Assembly (NCBI GenBank): GCA_002733645.1 | Contig: NVWL01000017.1 | Span: 1-64,000 of the forward strand | Source: Oceanobacter sp. | GTDB taxonomy: Bacteria; Pseudomonadota; Gammaproteobacteria; Pseudomonadales; Oceanobacteraceae | Reading direction: 5' to 3' | DNA: 64,000 bases | Part shown: piece after piece, positions 46,387 through 60,193 of the stretch | Position numbering within the stretch: position 1 is the first letter of the stretch | How the letters are laid out: every line of letters begins with the position of its first letter | Position numbers and translations under genes: made by a program | The notes under the pieces: generated by a model | Told to the model about the DNA's origin: nothing | Seen by the model: only the letters and a program-made list of their open reading frames with translations | Database searches by the model: none

Positions 46387-48579
46387 TCAGTCGAATACCC
46401 CAACTGATAGCTCAGTAAACAAAGTACTTCCCGCCGGATAAATTGTTAGACTCAAACCTTCCGAATCAAAGGACGATACTCCATCAGTGAAGATATCAAT
46501 ATCGAGGGTTGCCCCAGCCAATACGGTATATGATTTAAATACGACCCCACTACTTCCAGAGTCAAAATTACCGTTACTCAACTCGGCAATAACCACAAGA
46601 TCCACACCAACAGCTACATCACATGCATCGGTAAAACTTAGTGTCAACGTTCCAAGGGAAGCAGGCAACTGATCAGGAGTTACTGTGACACTCTGATTAT
46701 CAGTTACTTTAGGCCCATCAATATTGGTAACCTCAAGGCCGTCAACCTGCTCAACAATCAATAATGGTTTTTCAACACCATCTATTGGTGAGAGGTAATC
46801 CCCTTCAACGAAAAAAGATACATTCCAACCATTAGTTGAGTATTGATTATTAAGAACCTCTGACCCGCTTGATCCGAGCAATGTAAGCTCACCTGCATTA
46901 AGATCAACTTTGGTTCCTGCAGGAGGAACATGGCCGTTTACATCACTAAGTGCGTACGTGTAAGTGATTCGTTCGTCTTTACCCAAAACGACACACGTAC
47001 TGGCAGTAACATTTCTATCGCCAATAGAACCCACAACCGAAATAAGTTCGGTGCTAACGTTGGCACTGGCAACAATAAAACTAGCGCTATCACGAACATG
47101 CATCAGAGACTGACAATTTACCGCATCACCTGCTAAACAGCTGGCTCCCTGATAAGTGGAAGGCGCAGAAGTAAACGAGCCATCCCCATTAAAATCAAAT
47201 AAATCTTCACGGGGATTAGTATCTTGATCATAGTCATAAACACCATTTTCATTGGCATCAAGAAACGCCTCAGCATATGACTTGAAAGACTCTCCACTAT
47301 CAAAAAGATTATTACCATTGGCATCAGAGTACCCGGCTTCGCCAGAGGTGTAGGCAACTATAGTTCCAACGCCTGGCAATCCACCATTCCAAGTAGGATC
47401 AACCGTTACGCGATTGATGTCATAAGGTCTCGTGCCATCAGCCAAGAAAATATCGCCCGATTCATCAGATCCAGGAAGTGGTGCGGTGCTATACCAGATC
47501 ACCGAACAACTGCCACCGGATGTCTGACAAGCAGAGTCAATATGACCTGCGTCTGCAGCAAAGTTTACGATAGTGCCATCTGGGACTGGGTTCTGGAAAT
47601 GGTCATTCACGTAAGCTGTTACATTAATCTCCGTACCTTCACCGAACTGCCCCCACCCCCAAGTGCTGAATTTATCCAGAGCAATTACGAAACTATCCTG
47701 ATCAGCAATTCCAGTCGTGACAGAAATATTCTGCGAGCTTGTAAAAATTTTAGTTGTACCATCAGTAGCAAGGGTCGTCGCACGGACGACAGCATCCGTA
47801 TGAGTTGATCCTGCCAAGACCACTGCAGACACTTCTCCAGCTTCATTCGTAACCGATGAATCGATCGAAAGAGACAAGCCACCAGCAGAGCTAGATAATT
47901 CAAAATCAACGGTCTGATTCACGATTGGGTTATTTGCAGTATCGACGACTTTGAATGTCACCGTTGCAAGCTTCGGTAAAACAGCGTCGCCGATTGTCGC
48001 AAGTGAAATAAGGGGAGCATCCACGCCAACATAAGTTATCGCGCCAACTTCAGGCGGGGCTACTGTGATCGTTCCTGAAGCGACTGCAAGGCGATCACCA
48101 GCTCCTGTCGCCCCAGAGGGATACAATCCAAATGTTATAAAATCATCGCCCGAACACCCTTTAGCAGTGTAAGTAACAGTGACATCACCGCTAGAAGTGG
48201 TTACTTCTTCTTTACTGAATTCGGCGCGACCATCCGACTCACAGCTTGAACTGAAAATTATGGTGTATTCTTCGGAAGCTATTTTTTTGTTGTTGTTACC
48301 TGCGTCAACGATCGTCGCCGTAATTTGAGTGCTTCCACCAGCAGATAAGCTGTTTGTATTAACGCTCAAAATACCTGCTTGGAAGCTATCACCTGTACCA
48401 GTACCTATTGCAGGCGTATCTATAACTGAAGACGTCGTTACATCATCTGTGTCTGAACCTGTGGTGCCTGTATCACCCGCGTCCGTTGAAGTATCACTAA
48501 CCACAGGATCTCCACCACCGCCACAAGCCGTGAGAAATAGAGATAAGAATAAAGCTGCCAAATAAGCGGGCATGCGCAT
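46387..48579 (-). CDS. Large Ig-like repeat lipoprotein
   Basis: A 730-aa surface lipoprotein. The signal peptide ends FLTAC with lipidated Cys19 and a Gly-rich start. A Thr/Asp-rich linker follows, then at least three Ig-like (invasin/Big_1-like) domains, e.g. STQITATIVDAGNNN, TVTFKVVDTANNPIVNQTV and INVTAYVNDHFQNPVPDGT. Between about residues 380 and 430 acidic loops DANGNNLFDSGE, DANENGVYDYDQD and DFNGDGSF look like calcium-binding repeats. Probably exposed and adhesive; the exact role is unknown. ATG 48579 is chosen for GGGAGGGG upstream. It has terminators on both sides. Confidence 0.8.
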   Translation of the reverse strand: MRMPAYLAALFLSLFLTACGGGGDPVVSDTSTDAGDTGTTGSDTDDVTTSSVIDTPAIGTGTGDSFQAGILSVNTNSLSAGGSTQITATIVDAGNNNKKIASEEYTIIFSSSCESDGRAEFSKEEVTTSSGDVTVTYTAKGCSGDDFITFGLYPSGATGAGDRLAVASGTITVAPPEVGAITYVGVDAPLISLATIGDAVLPKLATVTFKVVDTANNPIVNQTVDFELSSSAGGLSLSIDSSVTNEAGEVSAVVLAGSTHTDAVVRATTLATDGTTKIFTSSQNISVTTGIADQDSFVIALDKFSTWGWGQFGEGTEINVTAYVNDHFQNPVPDGTIVNFAADAGHIDSACQTSGGSCSVIWYSTAPLPGSDESGDIFLADGTRPYDINRVTVDPTWNGGLPGVGTIVAYTSGEAGYSDANGNNLFDSGESFKSYAEAFLDANENGVYDYDQDTNPREDLFDFNGDGSFTSAPSTYQGASCLAGDAVNCQSLMHVRDSASFIVASANVSTELISVVGSIGDRNVTASTCVVLGKDERITYTYALSDVNGHVPPAGTKVDLNAGELTLLGSSGSEVLNNQYSTNGWNVSFFVEGDYLSPIDGVEKPLLIVEQVDGLEVTNIDGPKVTDNQSVTVTPDQLPASLGTLTLSFTDACDVAVGVDLVVIAELSNGNFDSGSSGVVFKSYTVLAGATLDIDIFTDGVSSFDSEGLSLTIYPAGSTLFTELSVGVFD

Positions 48580-48661
48580 GGGTGACCCCTCCCTGTTTAG
48601 AATTTTTACGTATGTCACGAATCGCTCAAGCATAACACTGAGATAACAGATACGACTACTG

Positions 48662-48696
48662 CAAAAAAACAAAACGCGACCGAAGTCGCGTTTTGT
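48662..48696 (-). terminator. Intrinsic terminator after gltD
   Basis: AAAACGCGAC pairs with GTCGCGTTTT around a CGAA loop, followed on the minus strand by a T-run (48669-48663); it separates gltD from the lipoprotein gene. Confidence 0.9.
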
Positions 48697-48788
48697 AGTA
48701 ACTGGAACCAACGTAGATGAACAACCGGGATAAGTCACTCAACTACTAATCCCGCTAGCCCGCTACCTTTGGGCTCTAACGCACCTAG

Positions 48789-50237
<1,449 letters not shown>

Positions 50238-53200
50238 TTACTCAGGACGAGCACGGGTGCTATTCAGCAGTTGTTGTAAGTCAGCCGCTTTCGGCTTAAC
50301 CAGCCAGAATTTACCAATAAAGCCGTCGAAGTCATCAAGAATAGTTTGACCCCAAGCGCTACCGGTTTCTTCTACGAATTCACGAAGCACTGTACGCAAG
50401 TGATTACGGTACGCTTCCATCTCTTCGTTGCTGATGCGGTGAATATCCACCAGCTCATGGTTGTACTTATCAACAAATGTATTGTCTTGGTCGAGTACGT
50501 AAGCGAAGCCGCCTGTCATACCTGCGCCGAAGTTGTAACCTGTGCTACCTAACACACAGACCATACCGCCTGTCATGTACTCACAGCAGTGATCACCAGC
50601 GCCTTCTACAACCGCATGAACACCCGAGTTACGAACACCAAAGCGCTCGCCAGCACAGCCAGCGGCAAGTAATTTACCGCCAGTCGCACCGTATAAGCAG
50701 GTATTACCCACGATGGACGTTTTATTGGTCGCAAACGTTGAGCCTTTTGGCGGGAAGATAACCAGCTTACCGCCAGTCATGCCTTTACCCACGTAATCGT
50801 TGGCGTCACCTTCGAGTTTCATCTCTAAGCCACCAGCGTTCCATACACCAAAGGACTGACCAGCAATACCCGTCAAGTTCAACTTGATCGGCGCACTTGC
50901 CATACCTTGGTTGCCATGACGCTTAGCTATCTCACCCGACAAGCGCGCACCCACAGAGCGGTCACAGTTGGTGATATGGAAGCTAAATTCCCCACCCGCT
51001 TTGTTTTCGATTGCAGATAGCGTTTCTTCAACCATACGCTCAGCCAATAGACCTTCATCGTAAGGTTTATTTCGCTCAACTTTTACCGTGTGTGGTTTAT
51101 CCGCCGGTATTAAATCGTTCACCAACATAGGCATCAGATTCAAGCTGCGCTGCTTACCTGTATTACCTTCGATCTGTTCAAGCAAGTCAGTACGGCCAAC
51201 AAGCTCTTCAAGAGAACGAATACCCAACTGAGCCATCCAGCCACGAACTTCTTCAGCCACAAAGCGGAAGTAGTTTACTACCATGTCTTTAGTGCCGATG
51301 TAATGTTTGTCTCGCAGGTTTTCATTCTGCGTAGCAACACCCGTCGCACAGTTATTTAGGTGACAAATACGTAAGTATTTACAGCCCACTGCGACCATAG
51401 GCAAGGTGCCGAAACCAAACGATTCCGCCCCTAAAATCGCTGCTTTGATCACATCCAAGCCGGACTTCAAACCACCGTCTGTCTGCACACGAACATTACC
51501 GCGAAGATCGTTTGCACGCAGTGCTTGGTGCGCTTCCGAAAGACCTAGCTCCCAAGGGGAACCCGCATAACGGATAGATGTTAACGGTGATGCCGCGGTA
51601 CCGCCGTCGTAACCGGAGATAGTAATAAGATCCGCATAGGCTTTCGCCACACCCGCTGCAATCGTCCCCACACCCGGTTCAGACACGAGCTTCACAGACA
51701 CTAACGCTTTAGGGTTAACCTGTTTCAGGTCGTAAATCAGCTGCGCCAAATCTTCAATCGAGTAGATATCATGATGAGGAGGCGGAGATATCAGTGTTAC
51801 GCCAGGTACCGAGAAGCGTAATGTCGCAATCAATTGATTGACCTTACCACCCGGTAACTGACCACCTTCACCCGGCTTAGCACCCTGCGCGACTTTAATC
51901 TGCAGCACTTCAGCACTGGACAAGTAATGCGGCGTCACACCAAAACGACCAGAAGCGATCTGCTTAATCTTGGAGTTGCGGCTTGTACCATAACGCAGTG
52001 GATCTTCACCGCCTTCACCTGAGTTAGATCGTCCGCCCAACTCGTTCATAGCCATAGCCAGCGCTTCATGCGCTTCTGGGGAGAGCGCCCCCAACGACAT
52101 AGCTGCGGTATCAAAACGCGGATAAAGCGCCTCTGCAGGCTCTACTTCGCTGATATCAATCGGCTGAATATCTTTCCGGAAGGTCAATAAATCACGAATA
52201 GTGGCCACTGGGCGCTGATTCACTAACTCAGAAAAGCGATCGTAAGCCGCTTGGCTATTCGTTTGAACCGCTTCTTGAATATTTTTCACAACATCAGGGT
52301 TGTACGCGTGGTATTCACCACCGTGTACATATTTAAGCAAGCCACCCTGTTCAATCTGTTTGCGCGTTTTCCAAGCGACGCTACGAATCAACTGTACGTC
52401 TTCATCAAAGTCGCTAAAAGAGGCACCTTCAATACGGCTAGGCACACCACAGAAACATAGATCAACCACTTCATCGCTGAGACCAATCGCTTCAAACAAT
52501 TGTGAACCACGATATGAGGTAATGGTTGAGATACCCATTTTAGACATTACTTTCAGCAAACCTTTACGGATTGCTTTGCGGTAATTCTGCTGAGATTTTA
52601 GCGGGTCACCCAACACTTCACCGCTACGGTGAAGGTCAGTCAAAATATCATAAGCCAACCACGGGTACACCGCGGTTGCACCGAAACCTAGCAACACAGC
52701 GAATTGATGAGCATCACGAGCAGAGCCCGTCTCAACAACAATGTTACCGTTGGTACGTAAACCACGCTGGCTTAGGTGGTGATGCACAGCACCCGTCGCC
52801 ATCACAGCAGGGATGACCAATTGATCTTCGTTAACCTCACGGTCACTTAATATCAAAATGACATCACCACCACGAATCGCCGCTTCCGCTTGTGCGGTGA
52901 GAGCCAAGATCGCCTCTTTAAGCGATGTGTTCGCGTCATAAGCCATCGACAAAGTGGTATGACGGAATTCTTCACGCCCGGTGTCTTTAAGGCCGATAAA
53001 CTTCAATGGTGACAACACTGGCGAGGTCAGGATCACACGATTCGCGTGATCCGCAGATTCTTCGAATACGTTCTTCTCGGCACCAATACAGGTTTCCAAC
53101 GACATTACGATAGATTCACGTAATGGATCAATCGGTGGGTTAGTAACCTGAGCAAATTGCTGACGGAAGTAATCGGCAACGTGGCGAACACGCTGAGACA

Positions 53201-54686
53201 ACACAGCCATTGGGGTGTCATCCCCCATCGAGCCGGTTGCTTCCTGACCATCTTCAGCCATCGGACGTAATACTTGATCACGCTCTTCACGCGTCACAAG
53301 ATGCAACTTCTGATGGGTGTTGAGGGCATCGCCAGCAAGCGCTTCCTTGCCTGCCTTTTCTAACTGCAAACGGCTTTCAATGCGCAACGCATTTTCTTTC
53401 AACCATTTTTTATAGGGCTGGGACGATTTCAATAAATGATCGATATCGTCTGTATGCAGCAACTTACCTTCTTGGGTGTCGATGGCCAAGATGTCACCTG
53501 GGCCTACTCGACCTTTCGCAACAACATTCTCCGGCTTGTAATCGTACACGCCTACTTCAGAAGCAACGGTAATAAACTTATTCTTAGTGATCACCCAGCG
53601 CGATGGACGCAAGCCATTACGGTCAAGACCACAGACCGCATAACGACCGTCAGTAATAACAAGGCCAGCAGGACCATCCCACGGCTCCATATGCATGGAG
53701 TTGTATTCATAAAACGAGCGCAAGTCAGCGTCCATCGTCTCTACGTTCTGCCATGCCGGCGGAATCATCATGCGAATCGCACGGAAAATATTCATGCCGC
53801 CCATCGCCAACAGCTCTAACATATTATCCATTGAGGATGAGTCAGACCCTGTTGTATTCACTACCGGAGAGATATCTTCAAGGTTAGGCAAGAGGTCGCT
53901 AGCGAACTTGCTAGAACGTGCGTTAGCCCAATTGCGGTTACCACGGATCGTATTAATCTCACCATTGTGCGCCAGCATTCGGAAAGGCTGAGCCAAAGGC
54001 CAACGCGGCATCGTATTGGTCGAGAAACGTTGGTGGAATACACAAATAGCGGTTTCTAGACGCTCATCACCCAAGTCCAAATAAAAATTCGGCAGGTCAA
54101 CAGGCATCATCAAGCCTTTGTATGACAATACTTTGTCAGACAAACTCGCGATGTAAAAGTCAGAATGATCGGCTAATGCTTTTTCAGCAAAACGACGCGC
54201 GTAAAACAACTTAACCGCTAACGCTGTATCATCAAGTGTCGCCTCAGGCGCGACAAACACCTGCTCAAAACGAGGTAGGCAATCCACCGCCATAGGGCCA
54301 AGACAATCGTTGCTCGTCGGTACGGTACGCCAACCAAGAACATTAAGCCCCTGATCTTTTAACGCACTTTCCACCGCCATTTTTTGCTGAGCAAAAATAG
54401 CGTCATCAAGGTCCATAAACACCATGCCAACAGCATACTGTTCAGGAAGTGTGATTCCGACTTCCTGCGTGACAGCACGCAAGAACGAGTCTGGTTTCTG
54501 AATTAACAGACCACAACCGTCGCCAGTTTTACCGTCAGCAGCAATACCGCCACGGTGTGTCATACAGGTCAAGGACTCGATCGCTGTGGTCAGGAGTTCA
54601 TGGCTCGGTGCACCTTCAAGGTGCGCCAAAAGACCAAAACCACAGTTGTCCTTAAATTCGCCTGGAGTATACAGACCAGTTCTCAT
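50238..54686 (-). CDS. gltB: Glutamate synthase large subunit
   Basis: The 1482-aa subunit making two glutamates from glutamine and 2-oxoglutarate. The N-terminal glutaminase nucleophile is Cys15 ([15 protein letters not shown]), so a short propeptide is expected to be removed. The FMN barrel ([29 protein letters not shown] in pieces) and the iron-sulphur cysteines [12 protein letters not shown]-like ([19 protein letters not shown]) are present, with the C-terminal GXGXG beta-helix repeats. Length is normal. Transcribed with gltD. Confidence 0.98.
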   Translation of the reverse strand: MRTGLYTPGEFKDNCGFGLLAHLEGAPSHELLTTAIESLTCMTHRGGIAADGKTGDGCGLLIQKPDSFLRAVTQEVGITLPEQYAVGMVFMDLDDAIFAQQKMAVESALKDQGLNVLGWRTVPTSNDCLGPMAVDCLPRFEQVFVAPEATLDDTALAVKLFYARRFAEKALADHSDFYIASLSDKVLSYKGLMMPVDLPNFYLDLGDERLETAICVFHQRFSTNTMPRWPLAQPFRMLAHNGEINTIRGNRNWANARSSKFASDLLPNLEDISPVVNTTGSDSSSMDNMLELLAMGGMNIFRAIRMMIPPAWQNVETMDADLRSFYEYNSMHMEPWDGPAGLVITDGRYAVCGLDRNGLRPSRWVITKNKFITVASEVGVYDYKPENVVAKGRVGPGDILAIDTQEGKLLHTDDIDHLLKSSQPYKKWLKENALRIESRLQLEKAGKEALAGDALNTHQKLHLVTREERDQVLRPMAEDGQEATGSMGDDTPMAVLSQRVRHVADYFRQQFAQVTNPPIDPLRESIVMSLETCIGAEKNVFEESADHANRVILTSPVLSPLKFIGLKDTGREEFRHTTLSMAYDANTSLKEAILALTAQAEAAIRGGDVILILSDREVNEDQLVIPAVMATGAVHHHLSQRGLRTNGNIVVETGSARDAHQFAVLLGFGATAVYPWLAYDILTDLHRSGEVLGDPLKSQQNYRKAIRKGLLKVMSKMGISTITSYRGSQLFEAIGLSDEVVDLCFCGVPSRIEGASFSDFDEDVQLIRSVAWKTRKQIEQGGLLKYVHGGEYHAYNPDVVKNIQEAVQTNSQAAYDRFSELVNQRPVATIRDLLTFRKDIQPIDISEVEPAEALYPRFDTAAMSLGALSPEAHEALAMAMNELGGRSNSGEGGEDPLRYGTSRNSKIKQIASGRFGVTPHYLSSAEVLQIKVAQGAKPGEGGQLPGGKVNQLIATLRFSVPGVTLISPPPHHDIYSIEDLAQLIYDLKQVNPKALVSVKLVSEPGVGTIAAGVAKAYADLITISGYDGGTAASPLTSIRYAGSPWELGLSEAHQALRANDLRGNVRVQTDGGLKSGLDVIKAAILGAESFGFGTLPMVAVGCKYLRICHLNNCATGVATQNENLRDKHYIGTKDMVVNYFRFVAEEVRGWMAQLGIRSLEELVGRTDLLEQIEGNTGKQRSLNLMPMLVNDLIPADKPHTVKVERNKPYDEGLLAERMVEETLSAIENKAGGEFSFHITNCDRSVGARLSGEIAKRHGNQGMASAPIKLNLTGIAGQSFGVWNAGGLEMKLEGDANDYVGKGMTGGKLVIFPPKGSTFATNKTSIVGNTCLYGATGGKLLAAGCAGERFGVRNSGVHAVVEGAGDHCCEYMTGGMVCVLGSTGYNFGAGMTGGFAYVLDQDNTFVDKYNHELVDIHRISNEEMEAYRNHLRTVLREFVEETGSAWGQTILDDFDGFIGKFWLVKPKAADLQQLLNSTRARPE

Positions 54687-54863
54687 AGAACAGCTCTCAC
54701 CAATAAAAATCGTTGAATATCAAGGGCTTAGATTTAATTAACGTTCAAAAAATAAGCAACCCAGAGACAAAAGGACGCTCATTCTACACATCTGAGGCGG
54801 TCGCCACAAATAGACACACGTAAAGGCCCGACGCAATGCGCCGGATACGAAGGTATTTTGTAA

Positions 54864-56408
54864 TCAGCGAAGTGCGTTTTGTGCGTCAGACAATGGCCGC
54901 ACCCACGGCGATTGACTACGTAATTTGGGAGGTAGCGCATTGACGGCGGCACGAGCTTCCGCTTTGCTCGCATACACCCCCGACACAACAACAAACCAAG
55001 GCTTACTGTTATGCACAGCTTCGTACTGATACAGGGTACCTGTTACTTGTGCTTGCCACTCACCTTTGAATACGTTTGCGCCATCGGCACTAGACGACCC
55101 TAAGAGTTGCACGATATACCCACTCTCCGGCTTCAGCAAGGCCACTTCGTCCGCAGTGTAAGTCTGCTGTGGCTTTGCACTCGATTCTTTCTTCGTTAAA
55201 CCAGCGACGGAGGGGGCAATAACTGTTTTCTCAACCGGCTTAGGAGCTGCTTTAAAAACAGGAGGAGCGAGCTTAGAAGCAGATGAAGCTTGCGAAAGCT
55301 CTGTAGATACTGCCTTCGACTTTTCACTGACTTCTGAAGCAACAGCGCTCGTCTTCACCGAAAGAGACTCAACCTGTGCTGCGCTTCCCGCGTCTCCGGT
55401 TTGAGCAGGAGCTACGGAGGCTAGCTCAAGATCAACCGTCTCAATCTTTGGTTCTGCTGCCGACTCAGTGACTTCCGAATAATTATAATCTGTGATTTGG
55501 CCCGGTACTGACTGTGGCTGGATCGCTGTTTCTGCCTCACTTGACGCAAAAAATTCCTGAGCAGGAGCCTCATTATCGCTGCCAAGCTGATAAGCGACCA
55601 ACATAATTATTGAGGTTGCGATTGCTGCAATCCCTAATATATTCCGTAGCGGAAATCCGTCACTTCGCGCGCTAGTTTGGGCGGCGCGAGGGGAAGCAAT
55701 CATCTGCTCAGCAATCGCGAGTAATTTACCGGGAAGCGCTCCTGAACGAGCTATTGCTTGCTCTAACTCTTTTGAATCCAAAGGACACGCGGCACCATCG
55801 CCGTAGACATTAGCCAGCAGCTTCGAGGCTTCGTTATCGTTAATTGGCTCCACCGTTAAAATATGCACAGGAGCTTGTGCTGGAGAATGACGGAATCCGC
55901 CCTCATAACCCGGCAATCCAAACAGAGCGAAAGAAATTGCCTGGGGAGCTAATAAAGCGAAGTGGGCGATATCATTTAACGTGTCAGGATCAAGCTGATC
56001 AGCCTGATCAATAATAATAAGGAGGTTTCCGCCATCTTCTGCACGCGCTAACGCTTCATTCCTAATTGCCTCTCGAGACTGACCGCCGTCGTCATGTATC
56101 GCCGGCATATCCCAGTGATTAGCTACAGAAGAAAGTATTGAAGGCATGCCCAGCATGACGCTGGCGGTTAGGAATAAAGTATCTTCTGGCGTTTCTCTCT
56201 GTGCTGCTAATGCGTTAGCAATCACAGACTTTCCTGAGCCTTCCGGGCCAGCAACCACCACCAATAGCTCACTATATGAAGCCAGATGTGCGAGCAACTC
56301 AACATTTCGCGATTGTGAATCCAATAAATGCATCATCATAAACTCACTAACTCCCCCTTTAGTATTAAGGGATTTTGCTGTCGCAGATAATTCCACATCA
56401 AAGTCCAT
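54864..56408 (-). CDS. damX: DamX-like AAA-ATPase/SPOR-domain protein
   Basis: A 514-aa division-associated membrane protein. An N-terminal ATPase-like domain has P-loop GPEGSGKS (54-61) and LLIIIDQADQLD; one membrane helix (about 265-285, ILGIAAIATSIIMLVAYQLG); a long Ser/Ala/Pro-rich periplasmic linker; and a C-terminal SPOR domain (ESGYIVQLLGSSSADG to PWFVVVSGVYASKAEARAAV) that binds septal peptidoglycan. The order aroB-damX-gltB is conserved in gammaproteobacteria. ATG 56408 is placed eight bases after AGG. Confidence 0.9.
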   Translation of the reverse strand: MDFDVELSATAKSLNTKGGVSEFMMMHLLDSQSRNVELLAHLASYSELLVVVAGPEGSGKSVIANALAAQRETPEDTLFLTASVMLGMPSILSSVANHWDMPAIHDDGGQSREAIRNEALARAEDGGNLLIIIDQADQLDPDTLNDIAHFALLAPQAISFALFGLPGYEGGFRHSPAQAPVHILTVEPINDNEASKLLANVYGDGAACPLDSKELEQAIARSGALPGKLLAIAEQMIASPRAAQTSARSDGFPLRNILGIAAIATSIIMLVAYQLGSDNEAPAQEFFASSEAETAIQPQSVPGQITDYNYSEVTESAAEPKIETVDLELASVAPAQTGDAGSAAQVESLSVKTSAVASEVSEKSKAVSTELSQASSASKLAPPVFKAAPKPVEKTVIAPSVAGLTKKESSAKPQQTYTADEVALLKPESGYIVQLLGSSSADGANVFKGEWQAQVTGTLYQYEAVHNSKPWFVVVSGVYASKAEARAAVNALPPKLRSQSPWVRPLSDAQNALR

Positions 56409-56465
56409 TTTCATCACCTGCTAATGTTGTTTATTACTGTCGAAGTAACACTTTAAAGCCCGCTA

Positions 56466-57569
56466 TTAACTAGCTTTTGCGCCACACGCCATCAGTGTTT
56501 CAAGCAAAAGTGTAGAGGGCACGTCAGATGTGACATAAGCCTCTCCAATTTGTTTCAACAATACCAGTCTTAAGGTGCCATCTAGCACTTTTTTATCCAC
56601 AGCCATCCGACTAATATAATCGTCACAACTCATGTCTTTAGGCCCCTCAACGGGAAGGTGAGCGGCTTGTAATAAACGTCGAAGTTTAAGCACTTGACCA
56701 TCAGACAAAACGCCCAAACGAGCACTTAAGTCAGCAGCCATCATCATGCCAGCACCGACCGCTTCACCATGAAGCCAACTGCCATAGCCTTGATGCGCTT
56801 CGATTGCATGACCAAATGTATGACCTAAATTTAAAATGGCTCGAATTCCGCCTTCACGCTCGTCCTGAGAGACGACCTTAGCCTTATTCTCACAGGAGCG
56901 ATAAATAGCCTCGGCAAGTAATTCTGCATCACCCGATATCAAACTTGCCACAGACTCTTGCAGCCAATCATAAAAGTCTGAATCACAAATCAAACCATAT
57001 TTAATAACTTCAGCCATGCCTGCTGCCATTTCAGCCAACGGTAATGTTTCTAGTGTATCCGTATCAGCAATGACCGCCTGAGGCTGATGAAAAGCACCAA
57101 TCATATTCTTGCCGAGAGGATGATTGACACCTGTTTTACCACCGACCGAGGAATCAACTTGAGAGAGTAGCGTGGTAGGTACTTGAATAAAATTAACACC
57201 TCGCTGATATGACGCGGCAGCAAACCCGGTCATATCACCAACAACACCGCCACCCAAAGCGATAAGCGTTGTGGTTCGATTGTGTCGATGCTCAAGCAAA
57301 GCATCAAAAATTTTATTTAAGGTTGTTAAATCTTTATGGCTCTCGCCATCGGGTAAGATGACTGTATCAACCCGATACCCCTTGAGTGCTTTTTTTATGT
57401 CCTCGAGGTAAATAGGAGCAACCACATCGTTAGTAACGATCATGACCTGTTTACCGTGAATGTGAGGCGCATATACATCTGGGTTACTGAGCAAGTCTGA
57501 ACCGATATAGATAGGATAACTTCGATCACCAAGATCAACAGCAAGAGTTTGCATATTCGTGTTTTGCAT
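56466..57569 (-). CDS. aroB: 3-dehydroquinate synthase
   Basis: Second enzyme of the shikimate path (367 aa), NAD- and metal-dependent. Motifs are [60 protein letters not shown] and the metal histidines in [12 protein letters not shown] and [14 protein letters not shown] 57569 has AAAGG at a five-base spacing; it starts 15 bases after aroK. The aroK stop overlaps an alternative upstream TTG. Confidence 0.97.
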   Translation of the reverse strand: MQNTNMQTLAVDLGDRSYPIYIGSDLLSNPDVYAPHIHGKQVMIVTNDVVAPIYLEDIKKALKGYRVDTVILPDGESHKDLTTLNKIFDALLEHRHNRTTTLIALGGGVVGDMTGFAAASYQRGVNFIQVPTTLLSQVDSSVGGKTGVNHPLGKNMIGAFHQPQAVIADTDTLETLPLAEMAAGMAEVIKYGLICDSDFYDWLQESVASLISGDAELLAEAIYRSCENKAKVVSQDEREGGIRAILNLGHTFGHAIEAHQGYGSWLHGEAVGAGMMMAADLSARLGVLSDGQVLKLRRLLQAAHLPVEGPKDMSCDDYISRMAVDKKVLDGTLRLVLLKQIGEAYVTSDVPSTLLLETLMACGAKAS

Positions 57570-57583
57570 AATGCCTTTGAGCC

Positions 57584-58090
57584 TCAAGAAAGATGTTTTT
57601 TAAGTTCCTGCACAACCCAACGAGGGTTGCGTTGATCCGTTTCAATCACGATGTCTGCTACCGAGCGATACAAGGGGTCACGCTCGGCAAACAAGCTTCT
57701 AAGTACTTGTTCAGGGTCGGGGGTTTGCAATAGAGGACGATTGCGATCCCGAGAGGTACGAGAGAGCTGTTGCTCGACAGAAGTGCAAAGATAAACAACC
57801 GTGCCACGCGAAGCCAGATTACGACGGTTTTCCTCTCGTAAAATAGCGCCACCGCCTGTAGCAAGTACAATCCCGCTTACGCTCGTCATTTCCTCAATAA
57901 CAGAAACTTCACGCTCACGAAAACCGGCCTCACCTTCCTTATCAAAAATCCAAGGAATATCCGCGCCACATCGCTCTTCGATGACTTTATCGGAATCATA
58001 GAACTCAAATTTAAGTTCTTGAGAAAGCAAGCGGCCGATGGTGCTTTTACCAGCACCCATCGGCCCAATGAGATATACAGATTGTGTCAT
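57584..58090 (-). CDS. aroK: Shikimate kinase
   Basis: A 168-aa kinase phosphorylating shikimate. P-loop [14 protein letters not shown] (9-22), the shikimate site [18 protein letters not shown] and [17 protein letters not shown] and the lid SRDRNRPLL are complete. ATG 58090 gives the standard length; it begins four bases after the pilQ stop, so it is carried on the pilMNOPQ transcript. Confidence 0.97.
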   Translation of the reverse strand: MTQSVYLIGPMGAGKSTIGRLLSQELKFEFYDSDKVIEERCGADIPWIFDKEGEAGFREREVSVIEEMTSVSGIVLATGGGAILREENRRNLASRGTVVYLCTSVEQQLSRTSRDRNRPLLQTPDPEQVLRSLFAERDPLYRSVADIVIETDQRNPRWVVQELKKHLS

Positions 58091-58094
58091 TCGA

Positions 58095-60191
58095 TTAACG
58101 CGCGGACAACGTTTCCTTAACCAATCGTGGAGTGATAAAGACCAACAACTCGCTCTTTTCTTCTTGCTGGCTAGTACGACGGAACAGAGCGCCAATCAAA
58201 GGCAGATCACCAAAGAATGGGGTTTTACTCACCTGCGTGATTTCTTCTGAACGGAAGATACCACCCAGCACAATAGTTTCACCATTTTCAACCAGCACTT
58301 GCGTTTCAACCGCATTGGTATCAATCGCCGGACCCGCCGTCGTTAGCTCACCAACAGAGTCTTGGTTAATCACTAAGTCCATAATAATGCGGTCATCAGG
58401 GGTAATTTGCGGGGTAACCTCTAAACGCAATACAGCAGACTTAAAGGAAACGTTCGCGGCACCACTTGAGCTTGCTTGTAAGTATGGGATCTCAGTACCG
58501 GATTCAATGGAAGCCGTTTGACCATCTGCCGTAATCACTCGAGGTTGAGAGACAATTTCCGCACGACCTTCAGTCTCAATCGCTGACAATTCAAGATCTA
58601 GCAAGAAGTCGGCTGTCTGATAGCCAATTGCAAACGTTGAAGCAGAAGCATCAGTCACACCGAAATCAATCACATCCGAGCTTTCAAGATCTATCGTTTG
58701 ACTAGATGAACCTGTGTTAGCACGGTCAAATAGAATCTGGTTGCCTTCTCTCAACGTTGATTTTGTACCACCAAACGTTGTCCAATTGTCACCGTTGTTT
58801 TTAAATCCTGCACCACCCCACTGAACACCCAGCTCTTCACCAACCGTAGTGCTAGCAACGACAATACGGGCCTCGATAAGCACCTGACGAACAGGGACAT
58901 CAAGCATAGTTAATGCTTCTCGAACCTTCTCCAAATTTTTCGCACTGTCCTTCATCAGAAGAGTATTGGTACGAGAATCCACAACCGCAGTACCGCGCTC
59001 AGATAGCAAACCTTGCTCGGAGGTTAATAACTCAGCCAAATCAGCAGCTTTTGCATATTTCAGCTGCATATACTCAGTGACTAGTGGTGCCAACTCTTCA
59101 ACCTGACGTACCGCCTCAAGCTCGACTTTTTCACGCGCTGCAATTTCTTCAGCCGGTGCAATTAAAAGCACCGAGCCCATTTGACGCTGACCTAGACCTT
59201 TTGTTTTAAGTACTAAATCTAATGCCTGATCCCAAGGAACATTTTGCAAGCGAAGGGTAATACTGCCACCAACAGAATCCGACGCTACCAAATTCAATCC
59301 AGTAAAATCAGCAATCAACTGAAGAACGGTACGAACCTCAATATTTTGGAAATTAAGCGATAGCTTTTCACCCGTAAACGGAAACTGTTTTTCTTGCTGG
59401 CCTTCTGCGTCTTTAGGAATATCTGAAATATTAATAGAGAGCACTTTATCCGTTTGGTACGCCAAGTAATCAAAATCGGCAGACTGAGGCTCAATCACAA
59501 TACGCGCAGAACCACCCTCAGCACGTGCATCAACAAAACGTACCGGTGTTGCAAAGTCGGCAACATCCAGACGACGACTCAGAACATTAGGCAATGCAAC
59601 GCCTTCGAGATCAGCGATGATCTTTGATCCCTCTCTGCGAATATTGGCCGAAGCACGAGCGTCACTTAAAGATATCTGAACCTGCCCCTCACCTTGACTA
59701 CCACGACGAAAATCCACATTCACGACTTTCATTCCGTTTTGGCTGATTTTCTCCCCACTGGCAGAAGTCTTCGTATTACCAGCAAATTGCTTTGACTGCC
59801 CATCATCACCAACACGAACAAACAATTTATTCCCTTGAACCTGAGTTGTGTATCCCACCAACTGATTCAAGTTAATTACAACTCGCGCCCGATCTTTCGC
59901 TTCGACGACCATTGCGCTGCGTGCATTACCTGTACCCAGCTCATGACGCTTAGATTTCAAATCACTCGTCACACCAGGAAGATCCAAAGCAATTCGGGCT
60001 GGTTTTTCAATGGTATAACCACTAATTTCAGGTGGAGTCCCATCAAACACCAATTCAATTTCGGTCACATCACCTGCGGATGACGCCGACTTAAAATCGG
60101 TTAAGGTGACAGCAAATACGTTCGTTGCCGTTAGAGTCAGGCCTAGGGCGAGTGAGCGAATCAAAAAGCGTAGGCCGCTGTAGTTTTTCAT
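58095..60191 (-). CDS. pilQ: PilQ, type IV pilus secretin
   Basis: A 698-aa outer-membrane secretin through which the pilus passes. The signal peptide ends NVFA; AMIN domains (about 28-250, e.g. [17 protein letters not shown]) bind peptidoglycan; an STN/N0 domain ([19 protein letters not shown]) and N1 precede the C-terminal secretin barrel ([52 protein letters not shown]). An AGGAGA site precedes ATG 60191. Confidence 0.97.
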   Translation of the reverse strand: MKNYSGLRFLIRSLALGLTLTATNVFAVTLTDFKSASSAGDVTEIELVFDGTPPEISGYTIEKPARIALDLPGVTSDLKSKRHELGTGNARSAMVVEAKDRARVVINLNQLVGYTTQVQGNKLFVRVGDDGQSKQFAGNTKTSASGEKISQNGMKVVNVDFRRGSQGEGQVQISLSDARASANIRREGSKIIADLEGVALPNVLSRRLDVADFATPVRFVDARAEGGSARIVIEPQSADFDYLAYQTDKVLSINISDIPKDAEGQQEKQFPFTGEKLSLNFQNIEVRTVLQLIADFTGLNLVASDSVGGSITLRLQNVPWDQALDLVLKTKGLGQRQMGSVLLIAPAEEIAAREKVELEAVRQVEELAPLVTEYMQLKYAKAADLAELLTSEQGLLSERGTAVVDSRTNTLLMKDSAKNLEKVREALTMLDVPVRQVLIEARIVVASTTVGEELGVQWGGAGFKNNGDNWTTFGGTKSTLREGNQILFDRANTGSSSQTIDLESSDVIDFGVTDASASTFAIGYQTADFLLDLELSAIETEGRAEIVSQPRVITADGQTASIESGTEIPYLQASSSGAANVSFKSAVLRLEVTPQITPDDRIIMDLVINQDSVGELTTAGPAIDTNAVETQVLVENGETIVLGGIFRSEEITQVSKTPFFGDLPLIGALFRRTSQQEEKSELLVFITPRLVKETLSAR

Positions 60192-60193
60192 AG

